Positions 1 through 13,781 are shown, counted from the stretch's first letter. The stretch: DNA of 64,000 nt from Paragonimus westermani (GCA_008508345.1 QNGE01000105.1:67218-131217); one strand, 5' to 3'. Made by a program: numbers and translations. Notes: a model not told the origin generated them from the sequence alone.

Positions 1-766
1 TACTCGATGGCTGTCTATGGGCAAGAGTAACAGACCATCAGATCACAACAGGTCGACGTAGCTTTCGTGTGAGGTATTCATACATTAAGAACTTGCTGAT
101 TACCCTTTAATTCCTGGACGAATGTCGCCCACGAAAATTTGGCCGTTGGTGTGTTTCATCCCAACTCTTCCGAACGCCGTCTGAAGCATTCCATCTCGTA
201 AGTTTTTCTACTGCGTTGACCCCCACAGTTCGCCCATACCTGGAGGTCAGCAGGCCTACCTATGGTTCTTGTTTCATAATGAATTTCGTACTCATTCAAA
301 ATGTCCAGGGAGGGGCCACTAGACGAATTAGGGGCTCATGAGAATTCTCTAGCCTGAAAGACTAGTAGAATTAGATCATTTCTTGATGAATTACGGACAT
401 CTCAGGAGAAACTCCCGTATAACCTACAAAATACGCCTCACCCCCAGGTTATCCACTGGCACATCTCCCCCTTCTAAACACGGATGAATGTCTGAACGAT
501 CACTTTATAAAAGTGGGTTGTAGAATATGCAGGTCACGTTGTAGACAGAACTGCTTCACGGTTTATACCTGTTCACACTGGAACGTACTGTTGCACTTAA
601 GGCTTGGAGCAAAGTCGGTGAACAGTTTGAAATTCTACCCAGTCGGCACACACTTGACAACTAACTGCATTAGACATTCCCTAACCACCATTCTAGCCCA
701 GTTCATAAGTCGATAAATGTGCATTTCTGTTACTGTGTGGTTCAGTGTTTGTTGTTTACATGGTTG

Positions 767-1047
767 TATCATCATCATCATCATCATAGACAGCAATACA
801 TCAGTGGTTAACACTAATGCTTAACTGCCACACAACCATGAAGAAACAGCAAACCCTATATAGAAAGAGAGAAGGAAAAAGAAGGGGACGGGAAGGGACC
901 TAACTACTGAAAATGACTACGTCCATATTCAAACATTCAGCATCAAGGTGCCTACACCTTGCAAACAACACAACCGAGCTGCAAGTGAGAGTAAGGCGTC
1001 ATCAGCGAGACAGCTTCCTTACGGCTTTCACTGCCACGCGTCATTAA
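767..1047 (-). mobile_element. RTE LINE 3' UTR fragment with (TGA)n tail
   Basis: Minus strand. Shares the family 3' UTR (AACATTCAGCATCAAGGTG, AAGGCGTCATCAGC, GACCTAACTACTGAAAATG as read on the plus strand) with copies at 6.3, 41.2, 46.1 and 53.3 kb. The element's 3' end is a (TGA)6-7 tail at 768-788. Confidence 0.82.
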
Positions 1048-4000
1048 CGAATTCCATTTTATTTCTTTCAGTTTACTTAGCGTATACACTTACAAACCTT
1101 ACACAGAAGGTATTTCCGACAAACATGGAGGTGTGAACACACAAGCAATGGTCTAACTATAGTTCGTAGTTTCATTTCACTGGGAATACATAGTAATAAG
1201 CTTCTGTCTCAATTAAAAATAGTCACAAATCATCTTTTAATAACTAAAAACTGGAACGAACTTACTAATTCTGTCAAGGACTCCGAAACTGTAATTCTCC
1301 AATGGCAAACACGTTATGTGGAAAAGATCAGTTTACACTTTACGAATCAAAACGACATTCCAAACGTAAACCACCGACAAGGAGTCACTCACGAAATTGT
1401 GTAGTGATTGTAATTCTTAACCGAACATTTTGTCATAATGTTGTTTTATTGCATGAATAATTACATTGTACAGATATTGATTAGAATACGATTTCTTTGG
1501 CTATCCATGGCGTTATTATTAATACTGCATAGAAACTAGCTCTGGATTTGAGCTAGGTACACTTCCAGTTATTATTGCGTAGTCTTAACTACCGCAAATT
1601 GCCTAAGGACTTATAATTATAGAATGCATTCACATTGCGGAATCTTTCAATTTCCATTTAACGGGAACACCCTATCACCATATTCACTGATTATTACGAA
1701 ATAATGTTTGCGGATATAAGTTTATCGGTGGGTTATGTTTAAGCTTTCATAGTTCTCAAGTTGATTGTCTTATCTGGATTTTCATTTTTACTGATCACCT
1801 GATAACGTTACTGTAAGTATTTCATGTGTATTGAAAATGCACGAAATAAGTATTATCATTGGAGTAATTAATTTTCGCGATTTATTAGATTGTGTCACAT
1901 GTTGGTTTTTCTAATCTCAGCTATCGTCTTGCCTGTTATTGAAAAACAATTTGTAAATAATGCATCATAGCTTGTAGGAACTATATCATAATTCTGCTGA
2001 TCACAGTAAAATCTAATTTCTTGAAGCATTCAGTTTTCAAAGCAAAAATTCTTCAATGAAGACATCAAAACGCTTCTTCAGGCATTAAGTCACATCAAAA
2101 CTTGTTCTGTCAATCGCCAGCCTCAGATAACATTGTCCTTCCTTAGTGGCTGTCTGCCGAAAAACGACTGCCAGTTCTCTATGGAGCCTGAAGAGTTTTG
2201 AGGATAAACCGTTGACGAATATACTCAGCAGGTACACCATTATGGTTTTAAAAACCGCAGATTTGGCACCAACTGCAGTTAAACCTGTCATATTTAGTGA
2301 CCGACAAGACAGCAACGAAGACTGTAGAACGCTCACTCACAATCTGAAATGTTCGTAACAATTGCCGGCTCTTGATAGTCAATATTATATCTATCAATTC
2401 CGAAATATTTGAGTCCTATACCAGCAAACCGGATCGCACCGTACCTGCATCAGACAAGTAAGGATGGGATTGACTTTTTTTCACCATTTATACCCAAAGT
2501 CCCTTCTGAAGATTATGAAGATGATCTTTACAAGCTTCAAACTAAAAGGACGTTATGTACCTCAGGAACAAGCCCGATAATTAAAGTAATGTTTCGAAAT
2601 GTAATGACTGGTTAGTTTCAGCCTAGTCCCGAGGTAACAACATCAACCAAGAGAAGAAATAACAAGGAACTGGTGTTTCTATGCTCACCTGACAACAACC
2701 GAAAACCGGGCAAAACGAAACTTACGTACAATCTTCAAGGTTTTTATTCCAATCTGGCTAACAACCAACTAGCCTTCCATTCAGATAACACGAAAATTGC
2801 GTCAGACGAAGAAGAACTTCCAGTTAAACATGATGCATAGAAGCTTTAGATGGCCTTTTTTCTATATTTCACGCATTCTCTATTTTTGAAGTTGTCAATT
2901 ATTTTCAAGTTGTTAATTATTTCTTGCCTATCACTTGTCCCTCTGCAAACTTCTAGCACTAGTTAGTGAAAATTATTTCTAATCCATCCAGTATCTTTGT
3001 TTTTTTAAGTTTGCATTTCTACACTTTAATACAATAGCAAGGCTGCTGTGCCGGTCTAATGGGCAATAATTGTTTGCTTTTACTTAAAGTTCTGGTGCAA
3101 ACTTGATTACTTGACAGCATCCAACTTCCATCTCGGTTTTAATCAAATGTAGCTGCATGAGCACCTTTTCCTCATTATAATCATTACTGTAGAGACCATC
3201 GATCGTGTTGCTTTTTTAAGGATTCCAGCAACACTCGCGTTTTCCCGCTTGTCTATTCTGTACACATGATTTGGTGTACGCCCGCTATAGGAGGCCTGAT
3301 GCGAATTCAATGCCACTTACCTCAGTTGGAAAACTAATTGCACACAACAAATCTATGTCATCGTTAGTCCATTCTTCAAGTTCTGTTTGACGTACTCAAA
3401 GTTTTTAAACAATTTTAGCTCGGCAAGATTTTGAATGCTATCAAGTGAACCCACCCAGCGTCCCTCTTCCTTCTGCTCTTGGTTACCGCTGTTGGTCCCA
3501 GAGGAGATTAGGACTAACCGCTTATCATATTCCCAGACGTTGCTGGGAACATACAATTTGTTTCCAAACAATACCGCGTTATTTTAGTTGAATACCTGTT
3601 AGGACTAAGTTTGGGCTGCTCTTCCGGAAAGACGTTTTAAGGCGATGTTAGACGAGGGTTCGACTTATATCCACTTGTCCACTATATCGTCATCATATTT
3701 GGCTCTAAGCCATATTCGTAAGTACTATGGCTCACGTTATCTTTCGCCGGGACAATTTTTAACGAAGTAGCAGAAAAGAAGATTATAAACATATGAAGAG
3801 ACAAAACAGAACAAAATATGCAAAAAAATAGTAAGGGAAAAGAAGACCCAACAACCTCATGGAGGTAGGTTCGTAGTTTATTGCGGCACGCTGCCGTGAC
3901 GGAGGATGTTACCAATTAGTCGTTCTAATGGTCGCAAAATCCCCAACCGAGCAGACGGCACCCAACAGTATTGTTCAATGGGATGGCTAACCTTTTCGTA

Positions 4001-5659
4001 GCCCGTGGTCAGGTCGTCACCTGAAAACTTTGTGGTTTTTAATGCTCAGTAGCTCCAGAGAACAGTAAAATACGGCCAGCGTTAGTCGAAATATTAAGTA
4101 GATGGTCTAAATAGTGAATGTTGTACGGTTTTTTATCATCTCTGTTGGAGGTAGGGAATCTGTAAATTTCTCATATACGCAGCGGTGGCCGCATAAATAG
4201 AGTTAACGGATATTTTCTACAGGCAAGGAAACGAATCTCTTATCCTTGCGGCAAAATTGAACACACACGTACTGTAAGCCTCGTCTTTGACTGACAAATG
4301 AACGCCTTTGCGACGTCACAGGTAACGAAGACTCGCAAATGTAAAATCTCCTTTCGTTATCCTTGTGAACATCGCGCTAGTGATATTACAAATTGTTGAA
4401 ACGTCACTAGTCAGAAGGGTGTAGCTATCCACGAATTCAAGCTGACTGCAAGCAATAACAAGGGTAAGGTAGGTGTGTGGAGACACCCGTGGTTTGTCAC
4501 GTATTCCAGCAGCCTTGTTATTTGTTTTAACTGTAGACATTATTGACAATGGTTGATTGCATGTCTGCGCTCTTTCGTTTATTCGATCATCCAAAGTCAC
4601 AACAAAAATTTCCGGCCGCTTTCTCGTTAGTCTTCCGTGCTCAGTACTCGTCGCGCTTTGCTTAAAGCTCAGTTTCCCGGTATGTTTGAAATATACGTCT
4701 TTGTCCACTAATTGGTCGTCTCGTTTAACTGTCTTGGAGAACAGACACGATTCTAGAAGTAGAAACGTCTCAGTCCTCTACAGGCGTTAACCCAGTATCC
4801 ATTCAACACTTTACACATTGAAGGTGAGAGGTGTGTACCGCGCAAACCAGCCATGTCACTTAATGAGATCACCATGTTTCATATTTTCACTGAGAAAGAA
4901 CAGAATGAAACAATGTCAGTAGCTTGCTCGCCGTAAATTACTTCACTATTGGGCATAAACTTCATTCCCTCCAAAATATCGACCAACACAAGGTTGAAAA
5001 GGACGAGACAAACTGAGTCCCGTTTTAAAACACTACTTACAATGAGCTACGCTCAAGACAGTTGCCCATAAATACACTACTGCAATCAGAGCACCTTGAA
5101 TTCGATAGAAGCAAGATCATTACTTCTTTGTGTTACATAATGTCCTGACATCGTTCTTGAGGGTTGGAATCAAATTTCATAAGCTTCATTTGCCAGGAAT
5201 CTATTAGGTCTCCAATACGGAACAAACGGTTGTGGTCATTTAAGAAGAGAATCCCCTACTATCATTTTCAAAAAGAACTGGAGAAAGAGAATCAAAACAT
5301 GAAGCTTTATTAAGTTCCACCCATTGGAGCACAAAAGCAAATTTGGTCGCTAGCAAAGAGCTGTCAGAAGAGTCAAAACACATCGAACAATGTTTTCCAT
5401 TAACAGTTCACTGAACTAGTTCAAATCATCTGAAGTGCTCCCCAGTTTGTATGGAGTCAGCACAATTGAGTGTGAATAAGTGAGCTGCCTTTTTCACATG
5501 CAGTTCACATAACAACTTATCGATGGTCCGCGTTACCACAGAGGCGTGAAAATGGCATCCTGCTACTCCAAGTAAAAAAGTTCTCAACCTATTCGCTTAC
5601 GTCTACGGGAGTTATTTATAAGGTTTCTTTTCAGACGGCACCTAAATTCATATTCAGGT
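1048..5659. other. Stretch with no recognised gene
   Basis: Read on both strands: short random frames only (the longest is 130 codons at 4316-4708, minus, unrecognised). No clear repeats. Confidence 0.6.
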
Positions 5660-6580
5660 CTTTTTCCAACTAAAATCGCCAAGGCTGTCCGCTGTCACCA
5701 TTTTTGTTTAGTTTCGTCATAGACGAAATAATGAAGGATTGTCTCCGACACTCACAAGATGCCGGCGTGGACCTCCTACTTGGTGGAAGACTGAGTGATC
5801 TTGATTATGTTGACGACAAGGTGTTGCTGTTTGACAACTTTCAAGCAGCATAAACAATGCTAGACACAATTTCGCCTTCTGCTAAATACTTCGGGATGTG
5901 CTCTGCAGCCTCAAAATGCAAAGTACTTTTGCAGGATTGCTGTGATCACGTAGATTTGATGTTAGATAATGTAGTCATGGAGGTTGTTGACCGGTTTGTA
6001 TACCTGGGAAGTTGCATCAGCGTCGGCGGCGGAGGTGTAGGGAATGAAATAGAAGCGCGTATCTCTAAGGCTAGGACGGTATTCGCTAATTTGAGACATC
6101 TCTGGCGACAGGGGGGTATTTCTCTAAAGCTTAAAGGTCGTGTATATAAGACAACGGTGAGGGCCGTATTACTTTTCGGCAGCGAGACCTGGCCGCTCAG
6201 GGTAGAAGACATGAACTGTCTTCGAGTATCTGATTACNGGCTAATCGAGCTCAGTGGCGTGAATGTTGTCGTTGTTTGTCCGAGTTGTCTGTGAAGTGAG
6301 TGCATTTAATGATGCGGGGCAGTGAAAGCCGTAAGGAAGCTGTCTCGCTGATGACGCCTTACTCTCAATTACAGCTCGGTTGTTTGTTTGCAGGGTGTAG
6401 GCACCTTGATGGTGAATGTTTGAATATGGACGTAGTCATTTTCAGTAGTTAGGTCCCTTTCCTTCCCCTTCTATTTTCCTTCTCTCTTCCTATATAGGGT
6501 TTGCTTTTCCTCTATGGTTGTGTGGCAGTTAGGCATTAGTGTGAACCACTGATGTATTGCTGTCTAAGATGATGGTGTTG
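5660..6580 (+). mobile_element. RTE-like LINE fragment: RT C-terminal half and 3' UTR
   Basis: RQGCPLSPFLFSFVIDEIM at about 5690, then GRLSDLDYVDDKVLLFDN (RT active site, VDD), SKCKVLLQDC, FVYLGSCISVGGGGVGNEIE, ARISKARTVFANLRHLWRQG, VLLFGSETWPLRVEDM. One stop (after NFQAA). At the lone N (6238) the frame jumps to the distal C-terminus (LIELSGVNVVVVCPSCL equals the family's NRxQW region in another frame), missing roughly 300 bp. Then the family 3' UTR and a short GATGATG tail. Confidence 0.88.
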
Positions 6581-6779
6581 AGAAGGGTCACATTTCTGAT
6601 GGGATGAGTAGCGTACGTCAGACGTGAGAATTTTTACTCATAACCAGAGAGGAACTTTTGCGTCAGTGACTCCTACCCCAGAACAGTTTTATGTACCGCT
6701 AAGCTGGGTCACGCGATCATCGCACCTGAGAAGTTCAAATATGAACAGCAGAATATCTGAACCAAATTTACTCTGAATA

Positions 6780-7260
6780 ACGTCGACCGGTTACACTGTC
6801 ATATCTGAAAGGCTTGCAAACATTTTGCGACAACATCTGGTTGTTTCAAGCTTAACCAGCGCGGGATACATTACTGGAATCGTAAGAAAACATTGACTAG
6901 TTCATACCGCAAAAGCCAATAAGGACAGCGTCGGAATGATTCTTACTCAAGATGATTAACAAAATAGTGTTGGAGCATTAGGCTACAAGTCCTTATAAAG
7001 TGTTAAATGGGTAAGTGACTAACACAACTCCAAACATGGTCAACGAGCGGACAAGTAACTTTCTCCGAGGTACAAAGGTAAACTTGGACGGTCCAGCTAG
7101 TTTGGTCCCGACCATGAAAGTAATAACCTCCCACGATTCTGTCGTCCTTCAAACGTACACAGAAATGAAATATCTAAGAAACACTTTGGACTAAGCCAAC
7201 AGTCCAGAGTACACAGTGGCCAACCTTATCAGCCGTGCTCTAACACTGTTAAAGAACAAA
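6780..7260 (+). mobile_element. Very degraded LTR-retrotransposon trace
   Basis: KANKDSVGMILTQDD near 6920-6960 resembles the TDAS..GxGAVLxQ strand of Gypsy RNase H. SPEYTVANLISRAL near 7205-7250 resembles the NxVADxLSR end of that domain. Everything between is stop-rich. Weak. Confidence 0.25.
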
Positions 7261-7627
7261 TTATGAATAAACGCTCAACATTTCATTTTCTTAAAAACTC
7301 TGATATGCGATAATAATGATGATGAGGCCTTTCCTGATAAAAATACGACTTCTTTACACACTAGCATACTGGTTAAACGTAGTCTTGGGATCGTCAGAGG
7401 TTAGTTGGAAATGATTACTCTCATAGTGTGCACACTTATTTATTGCCTTCTAAAACAATATCTCGCGATGAATTGTGTTTACACTCACCGTTCTACATTT
7501 CACAAAAGCTTTACAAATAAACCGACGACGTAGCTATTGATTCCTCCTTTGCACCTGCGGTAGTCACTATTTTTCTTAAAAACATGAAAGTACACGTTAT
7601 GAATGAGATTATTTGCCAGTTACTAAT

Positions 7628-7701
7628 TTACTGATGGGTAGTCGGGGATTTGGTTTATTTTCAAGTTGGCCATCACCAAATCCCCGACTACCCATCAGTA
7701 A
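7628..7701. repeat. Perfect inverted repeat: 26-bp arms, 22-nt loop
   Basis: TTACTGATGGGTAGTCGGGG... at 7628-7653 is exactly reverse-complemented at 7676-7701. The inner part (GGATTTGGTTTATTTTCAA) matches the SINE tail seen at 62930. Confidence 0.92.
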
Positions 7702-7896
7702 TCTAAAATATCCCCTTGCAGGTTTAATGAGATCGGAGATTTCGACCTGTCTTGGGAGTCCTAATCACAGGGTTATCGATTGGAGTTAACAGGCAGTAAC
7801 TGTGTCTCCTCTAGAGACGATCGGACAACCTGATCATTGCTCACAAGCAAGATTGGTTGAGCGTTCGGATTTGATAATTTGGTTGTGCCTAATGTG

Positions 7897-8107
7897 AGGT
7901 CAATGGCGCAGTGGTCAACACGGTTACCTAATGATTGGAATGGCCGGAGTTCAAATCCCGGTCGTGGCTAGGATATGCACTACTGACGAGCTCTAACGAG
8001 AGCGAAACTCGAGTCTAGTGCTTCTTTTTGAAAGAGGCTGGCTGGAAAGTCTGTCTGAATGCGAAGGCCGTGATCAAATCTGAGTGATGGTCAACTTGAA
8101 AATTACC
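7897..8107 (+). mobile_element. tRNA-derived SINE, complete-looking copy
   Basis: A tRNA-like head at 7897-7972 with A box TGGCGCAGTGG and B box GAGTTCAAATCCC. Then a body (GACGAGCTCTAACGAGAGCG, TTTGAAAGAGGCTGGCTGG, GAATGCGAAGGCCGTGATC) that recurs at 51.7, 56.05, 56.17 and 62.95 kb. The tail is AT-rich (TTGAAAATTACC). Not scored as a functional tRNA: the acceptor and anticodon arms are not convincing. Confidence 0.72.
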
Positions 8108-9614
8108 AATTTGAAAACTAATGTCAGTGTTGTATTTTTAATAGTGAAACAAATTCTTGCATCTTCTCAACTCGAAATGCAATCGCATCCCATTAACACT
8201 GGAAATATATGCCGAAGGACGTTCGCTCAACTCTTTAGACTGTTTTGTCAACGTTGGTAGTAAGCAGATTTTCCCGGTTTTACATACAGAAAACCAACCC
8301 ACTTTGGTCTGTACTTCAACTTTGGCGCTCCGTACTCACTCAGTATGAAGAGAACAGTCATCCGGTCACTTTCCAAAAAAAATTCAGCTTTGCTCCAGCA
8401 AACTCTCCAAAAAATAAAGATTTTTCATACTAACGAAATGCTGACCAACAATCAACAGTCAGGCACTTCAGAAAAAAAAATTAAATCTTTACCATCTAGG
8501 AAATAATTTGAGAGTAGTAGATCATCCCAATGTACACAAATGGTATCGCGGTCCACAGTCTGAATGCTGTGTTTCGTTCTTTCTGAGGGTATTATTTGGA
8601 CCATATTTTGGCCGAATAATACTTTAGTATAACTGCTGACGCACCCTAAAGATTCAATAAATATAAACGATCGCACAGCCAGACTTGGTTCACATAAACA
8701 AGCGCGACATTTTCAAATGAATTTTCACAGTAGAAGCAAACAAGCATTTGAAAGTAGGTGTTACTGTAAACTTAAGGCATACTGTAGCGACCTGAAGATT
8801 TCATTGGCTTGCTTGTGGTGTAATTTGTAAACTAGTTCCAAAACTCATAGTTGCACATTGGACCTAGGCTATTAATAAAATTCGCATGATATATGCCGTT
8901 CGATTATTTGTCTGTATGCCGTATGACTGTGTAGCGCAAACTCAAAGCACACACTTCCGGTTTACTTGCCAATCAACGGCCGGTCTCTAGTCTCCCTAGC
9001 TTATTTACGTGTCGGTGCCATTTATAGCGCTATAAGAGACCTCCTATATAGTTCGTCGATTAAAAATTCGGCTTCTTCTTTCAAAGGTCTTTTTGATTTT
9101 CGCACCTGGAAACTTCTTATCCGCGAAAAACTGCTTACTACGCCGTGCGGTAAAATAGAATTACCTTCAAGGACGCACGCCAACGTCAGAACTAGGAAAC
9201 TATTCAGCTATCACGCTTCGTGCACTCGCAACAAATCACAACTTACGTTTCGATCTAGCTAGACTGGTTCACAAAATTTTGTCGTTGCCTGCTTAGTGGT
9301 GCTGTGATAAAACTTTTATCAATGCACTCGTATCAATCACGACGATAACAAGTCCTTCATTGTTGCTCATAATGCCAGATAACATCACATATAGAACCTC
9401 CTTATCCACATCAACCTCATCTCCACATAATGAGCGGCAGGTTTGGAAAGTCCATCAGCAAACCATAAAAGCTGGCCTAACCACAGCAGACCCATATGAC
9501 CGCTGCTACGCTAAAAATACTATTTCCATCACATCATTCTCTGATAAATCCATACGAGTTAGTTGGAACGCCATCTATAACAACACGCCCGTGGCGCTCT
9601 GTTTCTCCTGATCA
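8108..9614. other. Stretch with no recognised gene
   Basis: AT-rich, stop-rich in all frames. Nothing supported. Confidence 0.55.
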
Positions 9615-10570
9615 AGGCAACCAAGTAGAATGCATGCGGCCTTACGCGTTATTTTCTGCATCACAGGTGTTGGGTGGTGTAAGGTATAAAAAGGAAACGC
9701 TTACCTGTAAGTCTAGATTGGCATATGTTAATCTACAACACCTATGGTAACAGAGTGCCTCCTCTTTTACTCTTGAGGTTGATGGTATAGATAGATGGTG
9801 AGGGCTGTATTTCCTTACAGCTGAGAAAGTTGGCCGTTCAATGTAGAAAGCTCGAATTGACTTCAGGTAACTGACCACCGATACCTGCATTCAATCACTT
9901 GCATCCGGCGCAAAAACAAGTATTCAACAAGAAAGTTAGGGAGCGAGCATTTTATCCAGTCCTTTCATCTGCATCAAGTTAACCAACTGGTCCACGCATT
10001 AAGAATGCTACAGGTTATTGGATACAGTTTTACTTTCTGCTTCATTTTTATATACAGCCCACGTCAGTTGCCTTCGTAGAAAATGAATACCTCAGGTTAG
10101 ATTGGACGGACTTGACAACACATTCCTCGTATGACAGTCTCATCCCTGTTGTTTGTTTCCGGCCTGAGTAGAAACTGCCTATTTTATGCTATTTGGTGTC
10201 CATGTTTTCAGCTAATTGCCTGTGTTTGTTTCTTCGCTTAAGGATAGTTTTCTACAATGCCCAAATAGTCGTCCACCACATCAAGCACTCTTTGCTTACG
10301 CCGAGGCCAACTGGCGCAATGTGCGAGGTGAACAGATGAGGACCTGGCGTAGACAGATGAAATCGTTCACGAAAGAGTTGGACACTGTGGATCGAATTCG
10401 TCTCCTGGGCTGGGGCCCTCGCGACTAACTGAGTTGGTGACTGGAGGCGTTAGGTAAGATGGCGGCTAATCGAACTCAGTGGCATGAATACCGTTATAGT
10501 TCGGCCGAGATGTCTGTAAAGTGAGTGGATTTGATGATGCGAGGCGGCGAAAACCTAAAAGTAGGTTGTC
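9615..10570 (+). mobile_element. RTE-like LINE fragment: distal RT and C-terminus
   Basis: GGVRYKKETLTCKSRLAYVN matches the ARISKARxxFxNLRHLW region. Frame-shifted DHRYLHSITCIRRKNKYS follows near 9870. At 10250-10430 comes HQALFAYAEANWRNVRGEQM and RTWRRQMKSFTKELDTVDRI, RLLGWGPRD. Then KMAANRTQWHEY and part of the 3' UTR. No (TGA)n tail seen. Confidence 0.8.
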
Positions 10571-13500
10571 TTGCAGGTGATACCTCCATTTTATTTATAG
10601 CTCTCATCCAAAACAGCAAACAGCGTCATTTTAAATGAGGCCTAGTGATGCATTATATAGAATCTGGTTTCCACGGTAATTTGGCTATATTTTCGGATGC
10701 TGCATATTTTTTTCCACTTCTGTACCCCAATTGTAGATGTCACTGAGTACATTTTAATATGTGTGATGTGTTTAACTGCGTCTTTTCTCCATAATTGCTC
10801 ATGCCTAGTGCATTTTTACTCCAAAGGCCGGAAAGTTGCAGTGATATATTTTTGGGTGGCTTCGCATCACCACACAACGTTGATTAAGTTCGAAAGAAAA
10901 TAAAAGGTCGCTGTTCAGCGTCAACTATTCATCGAAAGTGGAAGAGGTTCTTGCAGCTGAACAAGTGTTTTGGATGTGGATAGACGTCAAGGTGGGATCA
11001 CAGGAATGACTGTCCGCATTTGGCTGAAACGAATGCTTCATCTTTCGGCTTGATATATGATTTTTGTATTTATAATCTATTTTGACTTTAAAATGCAAAT
11101 TAGACACTCGTGAAGATCCTCTAGGTGTGATGGAATCGAAAACTGCCAATGCACCCGCTTTTGACCCTACCGAGCTGGCATATACAGTGGTGTAAAGTGA
11201 ACCACCTGAGGGTGATGAGAGAAGCATCATTGTAAGATTTCCCTCTAGGACTGTCATGCTCTTTTGTTACCCTCCCGGAAGTACAATTCATTAGGACATC
11301 GTTGGATGGTTTATATGAAAAAACATATCATTTGAAGACCAGAGAATGATACTGAAATCTATGAGATGTTATTACTCCGATTCACCAAAAGTCCCTCAAA
11401 CGTCGATGGGCACTCCGATAATTCGTAACATAGTGGCCAAAGGAAACGGAGTTTATGTCCACTTTGGTTTGATCCGAGGTTTGTGTGCTGTCCTCTGCTG
11501 ACCTCTCAAAATTGCTTGCAAGAAAATGTCACAAAGTGGAACAAAGACGACATGCTTGGCAGTTTTTCTTCTTTCCCCTTTGAATTGTCTTTGTGCTTCA
11601 TGAGGATGTGTATTTGCAGCTCAGACAGACTGGCGGATCAAATATTCCGCCAACTGACCGAATCAAACTGCGGACGGAAGATACATGACGGTGTCCCCGT
11701 TGTTGATGTTGGTGCGGCATTGGGCAGGCAAAGAGTTAATAAAGCCAACATCATAATAGTAAGAAACAGCATGTATCCCACTAGACCACCTAATAATTAT
11801 GCCCTTATTGATGACACGCTGGCGCAGATTGTGGGAATTAAGATGAATTCGGTTTCTCATCAACTATTTAATAAAGTGTCTACGTTCTTCGGTCATTACC
11901 TCAACTACCATGATTTGCTTATTCACCTCGTTACAGCTCCTTCCCCCATCACCTAAAGTAACCCCATCCCCAGTATCATTGGTAAATGTTTCGGTATTTC
12001 TGATAGGGATGATCATGGTTTGGTACTCATTTTACTTTCAATAAATAGCTAAATATTATCTCAATCGTTCTCCCAGAATTCCCGTATTGACTGGAGACAC
12101 ATAAACAGAGCAGCATATGCCACATAGTGCAGTTTAAGTTAGATGACTCCATCGCTATAGTTTGCAGTGACTGGATGGTTACCAAAAATTCCGTCAGTTG
12201 GCCGGCAGTTAGAGACAGAAGCATGTACAAGCGCATATTGTTAAACGTGATATCTTTGCCGTCAATGACAACCATTCACGAAATTAACGTGATACTGCAG
12301 ACAGGTTATAGTGACATGCGTTTTATAGCAGTCCATCTCAGATTCTTGAGCGGAAACGTTGAACCTTGGGCAACATATGTTAAAAGAATCTAGCGGTGCA
12401 CAAACGGACGCACTCGACAGAATAACATGCTTTGACACCCGCTGACCAACCAGGAAAAGGTTTTTTGCCCGTTTTTACTCACATTAGCATTAAGACCGCT
12501 GCCAAAGTGACCTCATCCGAAGAGACATAGGATGGATGCTAACAGGTTCACGCAACAGAAGGTACGTAGAACACATCATTCACTGCTTCTGAACATGCAA
12601 CACCAAGTCTACCAGAAGCAATGCTGAGACATGTGGCTTCAACAACTATCACGTAAACTATGTTGTGTAATGTTCACCCTTGATTTCTTATAGTTATCCA
12701 AGGCAAACGGCTATCGCCTCAAATTTATCCGTTGCTGAATGCCCTAGTACGCAGGGATCTAGCAGTGAAGCCGCACGGCTGTCAGCTGTCAACCGAATTT
12801 TTGGTAAGACTCGCCATTAATTCATCACTTCATCTCCAGATGCCATAGTCACATTGGTGGAACCTTTTAAGTGTATTGAAGCGGCCGTTCATTCGCTAAC
12901 CGAGAGAGTGCAATCAACAGAAAACCGAGCAGCCACGATAACAAGGTAGGCTAAACACAGCGCTTTCAGAAAAATAACGTCAACCAGCGAGCTCAAGTTG
13001 TGTTAACAGCAGCTGGAAGATGCGCACTACTACCACGCTACTGTATCGCAGTTGTCTCCAAAAGAGGTGCGGACCTAAGTGTTCTCCGACGTCAAATACT
13101 GTCCTCAGTGTTCAGCGTGAAATTCTTGAGGCAACATGAATAGAGTTGAGTACATAAGAAGCGTCAGGTCAACAAAATGAAAAACATAAAATTTGTTGCA
13201 GGTAGAAACTCCGCGTCCGGCCATATTAATTCCTTTCAGACGCCCTATGTTGCTCTCGTTTCACCGTAGTGACAGAGAAAGAGGTGGAATGGGTGATTAG
13301 AAAATGGTTCCATAACGGAAACTCGAGTTGAAAACTAATGCTATATAACTGATTTCTTTGTTACGCGCTATATTCATGAGACATATGTACACATGTATGT
13401 AAAATTACATGTTGATTTATGCGTATATATATATATGTTTTTGGAAAACTGCTTTCAGGTCTGTATGAAGCGTACCCATTTCCACCATAGATTTGGAATC

Positions 13501-13601
13501 TTGAAAGCATACGACCGCAATTATGAACGATTTCCACCTAAACAAAATAATGTGTACGGTTATATTAATTATCGTTACAATATTTTAAATCTCAATTCTC
13601 A
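10571..13601. other. Stretch with no recognised gene
   Basis: A CFGCG...HRNDC-like trace at about 10960 hints at a zinc-knuckle remnant but is too weak to call. Otherwise nothing. Confidence 0.5.
11483..11956 (+). other. Unrecognised 157-codon open frame
   Basis: No domain, signal peptide or repeat recognised; composition looks like random translation of the local sequence. Possibly chance. Confidence 0.15.
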
Positions 13602-13781
13602 GGTCTTTAGAATGTGTGCAACCAATCTGCAACTGAATAAATCAGGTGATATGGATTATTACTCATAGGTATGTGTTTTCTTTTGTAAACTGCATTCACA
13701 TTTAACCTGCTATACCCAATATGACACCTTTACCATAAATTGTCTTTGCGAGATTTGTTATCGCTAGTTACTCAATAACTT
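13602..13781. repeat. 180-bp direct repeat, copy 1
   Basis: Matches 14068-14247 with one visible difference (T/C near 13756). The 286 bp between the copies are unrelated. Confidence 0.92.

Noticed and set aside
4316..4708. 130-codon minus-strand frame
   Set aside because: No recognisable domain, no splice context, overlapping frames of similar length; consistent with chance.
7897..7972. Functional tRNA gene
   Set aside because: A and B boxes are present but the cloverleaf is not convincing, and the sequence is fused to a dispersed repeat body; better read as a SINE head.
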